A DNA stretch of 8,471 bases from Mageeibacillus sp. UBA3708 (GTDB lineage Bacteria; Bacillota; Clostridia; Saccharofermentanales; Saccharofermentanaceae): NCBI GenBank assembly GCA_002371375.1, contig DFIB01000082.1, positions 1-8,471 of the forward strand. The letters are read 5' to 3'. The translations under genes were made by a program, and so were the position numbers. Positions 5,634 through 8,471 of this stretch are shown here, in pieces (within the stretch, counting starts at the first letter, position 1; every line of letters begins with the position of its first letter). Below the pieces are notes generated by a model. That model did no database searches, was not told the DNA's origin, and saw nothing but the letters and a program-made list of their open reading frames with translations.

Positions 5634-6629
5634 ATGGCAAAGAGACTTACAAAAGAGAATTTATTTAAGATCGGTGCTCTGGTACTGACAGTGGCCGCAT
5701 TTGCTGGCGCGGTTTTTGCCGTGAGCAAGATCATGGCCGGGAGGAACGAAGGCACACCTGTGCATACAGGGAACGGCAAGCAGGTATTCACCCACGACGG
5801 CAAGGATTACTATCTTAATGACAATATTGAGACGATTCTGGTCATGGGTATTGACACCGATGAGAACATCGGTCAGACCGGTAAATATGTCAACAACTCG
5901 CAGGCAGACGTCATTTATCTTTTTGTAATAGACAACAAGGCTAAGACATACAGGACACTTCAGCTGAACCGTAATACCATAACAGGGATCAAGACGCTGA
6001 GTGCTGACGGACGTGATACCGGAATAACGAATATGCAGCTCTCACTGTCACATTCCTACGGCAGGGATGACAGCGACAGGTGCCTTAATACGGTCGATGC
6101 CGTGTCGGCGCTCCTTTATGATATCGACATAGACCATTACGTATCTCTGACTATGGATGCTATACCTGTTCTTAACGACAGTGTCGGCGGTGTTACTGTG
6201 ACAGTTCCGGAGGATATGACAGCAGCGGATCCCTCATTCGTTAAGGGGGCAACTGTGACCCTTCACGGTGACCAGGCCGAGAAGTTTGTCCGTTCCAGAA
6301 TGAGCCTTCCCAACGATACAAACGAGTTCAGAATGCAGCGTCAGCAGCTCTTCATGAGTGACTGGCGTGACAAGGTCAACAGCAAGATTGGCGGCGATCT
6401 TGGCTTTGCACTCAACATGATACTCGACATATCGCCTTACATGGTAAGCGACATGTCTGTCAATGCACTTGCCGATTTTGCCAATACCCTGTCTGATTAC
6501 GAGGATCTCGGATCCATGAGCCCCGAGGGAGAAGTCAGGGACGGAGAGCTGTTCAAGGAATTCATTGTTGACCGGGTTGACCTGGAGAATAAAGTCGTTG
6601 ACCTGTTCTACAAAGAGGCAAACGGCTGA
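5634..6629 (+). CDS. LytR-CpsA-Psr (LCP) family glycopolymer transferase
   Basis: This 331-residue type II membrane protein has a basic N-terminus (MAKRLTKENLFK), one membrane segment (about 13-33) and an extracytoplasmic LCP domain. Recognisable motifs are ILVMGIDTD (68-76), QADVIYLFVID (90-100), TLQLNRNT (108-115), VGGVTVTVPEDM (184-195) and the EKFVRSRM...EFRMQRQQ block (216-238). LCP enzymes move glycopolymers from lipid carrier to peptidoglycan or protein. This copy is divergent: the usual Arg-Ser-Asp appears as Gln-Ala-Asp, and the usual Pro-Arg-Asp as Asn-Arg-Asn, so phosphate-binding details may differ. The frame is open upstream to a GTG at 5571. I prefer 5634 because the N-terminus there is a normal LCP start and the upstream 21 codons overlap palindromes and a -10 box. 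Neither start has a Shine-Dalgarno sequence. The stop overlaps the next start (TGATG), which implies coupling. Family is secure, the exact start less so. Confidence 0.88.
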   Translation: MAKRLTKENLFKIGALVLTVAAFAGAVFAVSKIMAGRNEGTPVHTGNGKQVFTHDGKDYYLNDNIETILVMGIDTDENIGQTGKYVNNSQADVIYLFVIDNKAKTYRTLQLNRNTITGIKTLSADGRDTGITNMQLSLSHSYGRDDSDRCLNTVDAVSALLYDIDIDHYVSLTMDAIPVLNDSVGGVTVTVPEDMTAADPSFVKGATVTLHGDQAEKFVRSRMSLPNDTNEFRMQRQQLFMSDWRDKVNSKIGGDLGFALNMILDISPYMVSDMSVNALADFANTLSDYEDLGSMSPEGEVRDGELFKEFIVDRVDLENKVVDLFYKEANG

Positions 6630-7138
6630 TGTGGTATGTTATCTGGACGTCCACATCCCGCGAGGATTCCGGCGCGCGGCTTATGAAAGAGCGGCTCGAA
6701 GGCCTTATAGACAGGGTGTTTGTTCCCAAGAGGACCATCAGCCGCAAGTACGGCAAGGAGTGGCGCCTCGTGCAATCGGCACTCTTCCCGGGCTATTTCT
6801 TCATCGACACTTCGAAAGACCGTATTGAAGAAGTCGCCACGAGACTCAGATTCTTCTCCGATTTCAACATAGTGCTCTCCACTGACGGGGACTTCCTGCC
6901 GCTTACCGAGGAGGAATCGGCATTTGCCGAGCGCCTCTATAACGAAGGCGGCAACTTCGACATGTCGGTCGGAATAATCGTCGGCGACAAGATAAAGGTC
7001 ACCGGCGGCCCCCTTATCGGTCTCGAGGGCCACATCACCAAGATCAACCGCCACAAGAGGATCGCATACGTCGATATCAACATGTTCGGCAAAAAGACAA
7101 GAGCCGTGGTCGGCCTTGAGATAGTCGAGAAGCGCTGA
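6629..7138 (+). CDS. loaP: LoaP-type NusG paralog (processive antitermination factor)
   Basis: This 169-residue protein has a NusG N-terminal domain (about 1-105), beginning MWYVIWTSTSRED and containing the signature LFPGYFFI (52-59). A KOW domain (about 116-169) follows: VGDKIKVTGGPLIGLEGHITKINRHKR...VGLEIVEKR. It lacks the extra inserts and the genomic context (secE, L11) of housekeeping NusG. It sits behind an LCP gene, as specialised paralogs of the LoaP and RfaH groups do in polysaccharide loci. Such factors bind RNA polymerase and, for LoaP, an RNA hairpin in the target leader, to suppress termination across long operons. Its start overlaps the LCP stop by one base, with AGAGG about 11 nt upstream. 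The gene is richer in G and C at third positions than the sortase or surface-protein genes. The target operon is not evident, though a strong hairpin lies downstream at 8154-8206. NusG-paralog status is secure. The LoaP label is an inference from context and length. Confidence 0.85.
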   Translation: MWYVIWTSTSREDSGARLMKERLEGLIDRVFVPKRTISRKYGKEWRLVQSALFPGYFFIDTSKDRIEEVATRLRFFSDFNIVLSTDGDFLPLTEEESAFAERLYNEGGNFDMSVGIIVGDKIKVTGGPLIGLEGHITKINRHKRIAYVDINMFGKKTRAVVGLEIVEKR

Positions 7139-7158
7139 CAAACCTTAGAAAAGATTAC

Positions 7159-7193
7159 AAATTTTCCGATTTTCGTATCAATTCGGAGATTTT
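7159..7193 (+). terminator. Weak hairpin after the NusG paralog, possible terminator
   Basis: AAATTTTCCGA (7159-7169) can pair with TCGGAGATTTT (7183-7193) with one T-T mismatch and one G-T pair around a 13-nt loop. It begins 21 nt after the stop. The stem is mostly A-T and the following bases (CTCACTTG) are not a T tract, so termination would be weak at best. It may instead be an RNA-end or read-through control element. Confidence 0.3.
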
Positions 7194-7269
7194 CTCACTT
7201 GATTCTCTGATAGTATGTGCTCACAGGACACCGGCCGGTTCCTCTAAATCTACACAAGGAGGAACAATA

Positions 7270-8085
7270 ATGAGTCTGACTAGATATGACATTGAACAAT
7301 TATGCCTGTTTGACGATGAGATGTTCAGACAGTGTCTTATGGACTGCCCGGAAGGTGTCGAGTACATCATCCGGACCATTCTTGACATGCCTACACTCAA
7401 GGTCATCAGTCACAGTGTCCAGAGGGTAATCGAGAACAGGAACTACCGTTCCATCCGCCTTGACGTCTACGCGGAGGATACAGAGCACAACAAGTACAAC
7501 ATCGAGATCCAGAAGGGAAGAACAAACGAACTGCCGCAGCGTGCCAGATACTACTCATCCCTTATCGATGCAAGGACCACACTGAAGCCTAATTCAAAGT
7601 TCACCGAACTTCCAAGATCCTATGTAATATTCATCTGTTCAGATGATATAATGGAATCAAAGGAGGCACTCAGGTGGTACACCCGCAGGTGCCTGTCGAC
7701 AGGAACTGAACTGGGCGACGGATCCAACATCATAATAGTGAACGGGTCCTACAAGGGAAGAGATAAGATAGGGCGTCTCATCAGAGATCTTCACGAGACC
7801 GATCCGGCAAAAGTCGGGAATGCCATTTTAAGAAGGCAGATGGAAATGATCAAGAGCGAAGAAGGGGGAAAAGGTAAGATGGTAGTAACACATTTTGATA
7901 AACTGATGCAGAAGGAAAGAGAAGAAGGATTGGCTGAGGGTAAAGCAGAAGGAAAAGTCGAGGAGGCACTCGATACAGCAAAGAGGATGCTGTCCAAGGG
8001 CAAACTATCAGTGGAAGAGATTGCTGAATACTCTGATCTTCCAATCGACAAGGTCAAAGAACTCGCAGATTCCATGACAGCCTGA
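7270..8085 (+). CDS. Rpn family recombination-promoting nuclease / putative transposase (PDDEXK_2)
   Basis: This 271-residue protein has the PD-(D/E)XK signature: SIRLDVYAED (61-70, Asp65), then NKYNIEIQKG (74-83, Glu79 and Gln81 in the E-x-Q form of this family). An RARYYSSLIDA helix (91-101) and the TELPRSYVIFIC core strand (112-123) follow. The C-terminal third is typical of the family: a charged linker with a short repeat (EGLAEGKAEGKVEEAL, 219-234), then a helix-turn-helix-like end (LSVEEIAEYSDLPIDKVKEL). E. coli RpnA-type relatives are DNA endonucleases that raise RecA-independent recombination. They are called transposases but lack demonstrated transposition. The start is clear: AAGGAGG (7256-7262) lies 7 nt before the ATG. 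A TGATAGTAT extended -10-like string (7208-7216) could start its own transcript. ACCGGCCGGT at 7230-7239, a 10-bp palindrome, shares its core with the 65-bp repeats. No terminal inverted repeats or target duplications were seen around the gene. Confidence 0.87.
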   Translation: MSLTRYDIEQLCLFDDEMFRQCLMDCPEGVEYIIRTILDMPTLKVISHSVQRVIENRNYRSIRLDVYAEDTEHNKYNIEIQKGRTNELPQRARYYSSLIDARTTLKPNSKFTELPRSYVIFICSDDIMESKEALRWYTRRCLSTGTELGDGSNIIIVNGSYKGRDKIGRLIRDLHETDPAKVGNAILRRQMEMIKSEEGGKGKMVVTHFDKLMQKEREEGLAEGKAEGKVEEALDTAKRMLSKGKLSVEEIAEYSDLPIDKVKELADSMTA

Positions 8086-8471
8086 ACGCCCGGGCCATCA
8101 GGACGATAACCGGTCAGGATACCGTCGGGAATAGAAGAACAAAACACCAAAGTTTTCCACGCGAGTTAAGCCGCGTCAGCGGGTTACGCTGTTCGAGACG
8201 TGGAAATATGTGAAGGAATGTTTGCTGATATGGCAAAAATCCGTAATTTTTTTTGTATTAATTCGCCCGGGAATCTGTTTTGATGTCTGAAGTATCAGAG
8301 TGGATGAGTTCAGGGACTGTGGCATTTCAAAGATTCGGCATGTTTTTGGCACTAATAGAAATATTTGTGAGTATTCATGATAATTTGTGGTATTCACCGA
8401 TAACAGGTCAGTATAATCACGAATCTCTGCATAAAAGCAAATAATCCTCTTGTACTTTATTATTATAATAT
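8086..8471. other. Non-coding region after the Rpn-family gene
   Basis: This 386-bp stretch holds no convincing gene. Apart from the hairpin at 8154-8206 it contains a small CGGT/ACCG stem (8111-8124), a weak TTTGC/GCAAA stem (8221-8237), and a T8 run ten bases later (8247-8254). From about 8360 it becomes AT-rich, with GTATTCA repeated at 8371 and 8390 and TATAAT strings at 8412-8417 and 8464-8469 that lack suitably spaced -35 boxes. It may be the leader or promoter zone of an operon that begins beyond the window. Confidence 0.5.
8154..8206 (+). promoter_or_regulatory. Long imperfect hairpin, candidate structured RNA leader
   Basis: TTTCCACG (8154-8161) pairs perfectly with CGTGGAAA (8199-8206). 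Inside, CG/CG (8162-8163 with 8194-8195), AG/CT (8164-8165 with 8189-8190), TAA/TTA (8167-8169 with 8184-8186) and CCGC/GCGG (8171-8174 with 8179-8182) continue the helix, with small bulges and a GTCA loop. The pattern is too regular to dismiss. No T tract follows directly, so it is not a plain terminator. With a LoaP-type gene just upstream, an antitermination recognition hairpin is a reasonable guess but unproven. Confidence 0.4.

Noticed and set aside
7139..8153. Insertion sequence carrying the Rpn-family 'transposase'
   Set aside because: I found no terminal inverted repeats or flanking target duplication. Rpn proteins are nucleases not known to form classic insertion sequences.
8221..8254. 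Intrinsic terminator made of the TTTGC/GCAAA stem and T8 run
   Set aside because: The stem is only 5 bp, and the T run begins nine bases after it, too far for a standard intrinsic terminator.
8218..8282. A short ORF of about 21 codons (starts MFADMAKIR) after the hairpin, a possible leader peptide
   Set aside because: The AAGGA directly abuts the first ATG, and the content runs through an A/T run. No downstream attenuator is clear.
8176..8397. Minus-strand ORF of 73 codons
   Set aside because: It uses a GTG start without a ribosome site, runs through the hairpin, and has low-complexity composition with no motif.
8283..8444. A 53-codon plus-strand ORF starting MSEVSEWMSSGTVAFQRFG
   Set aside because: It has no Shine-Dalgarno sequence, no recognised motif and unremarkable codon use in an AT-rich non-coding stretch. 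The length is within chance expectation.

Overview
The window looks like chromosomal DNA of a Gram-positive Clostridia member, probably a gut or rumen Lachnospiraceae/Oscillospiraceae-type bacterium. This rests on a bacterial tyrosine-kinase capsule regulator set, a class B-like sortase with a sortable surface protein, an LCP-family protein, a LoaP-like NusG paralog, an Rpn/PD-(D/E)XK 'transposase' gene and strong AGGAGG-type ribosome binding sites. The genus assignment is inference only.

Layout. (1) 40-789, minus strand: a divergent PD-(D/E)XK endonuclease-like protein with a strong Shine-Dalgarno sequence that supports a start at 789. (2) 790-1007: divergent intergenic region with an extended -10 promoter facing right. 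(3) 1008-4890, plus strand: a tightly packed five-gene operon. It holds a Wzz/CpsC-type membrane protein, a BY-kinase with a C-terminal tyrosine cluster, a PHP-type tyrosine phosphatase, a sortase B-like transpeptidase and a secreted protein with a C-terminal AQTGE-hydrophobic-basic sorting signal. It ends in a textbook intrinsic terminator at 4914-4945. (4) 4946-5633: a gene-free stretch of about 690 bp. It has degenerate 13-nt repeats, then eight in-phase copies of a 65-bp unit that can form a hairpin, then palindromes and an extended -10 promoter placed so that the next mRNA may be leaderless. (5) 5634-7138: an LCP-family protein overlapping a NusG paralog of the LoaP/RfaH type. (6) 7270-8085: an Rpn-family nuclease/putative transposase. 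(7) 8086-8471: non-coding, with a long imperfect hairpin at 8154-8206 and AT-rich DNA after it.

How the genes fit together (inference). The first three operon genes form the usual phosphoregulatory unit for polysaccharide chain length and export. The sortase and its apparent single substrate add cell-wall anchoring of a surface protein to that unit. LCP proteins attach glycans to the wall, and LoaP-type NusG paralogs promote read-through of long polysaccharide or antibiotic operons. The whole region therefore reads as the regulatory and assembly head of a cell-envelope glycan locus, whose glycosyltransferases would lie outside the window, most likely to the right. The least explained parts are the 65-bp hairpin array, the hairpin downstream of the LoaP-like gene, and the coupling of a sortase and substrate to a BY-kinase operon.
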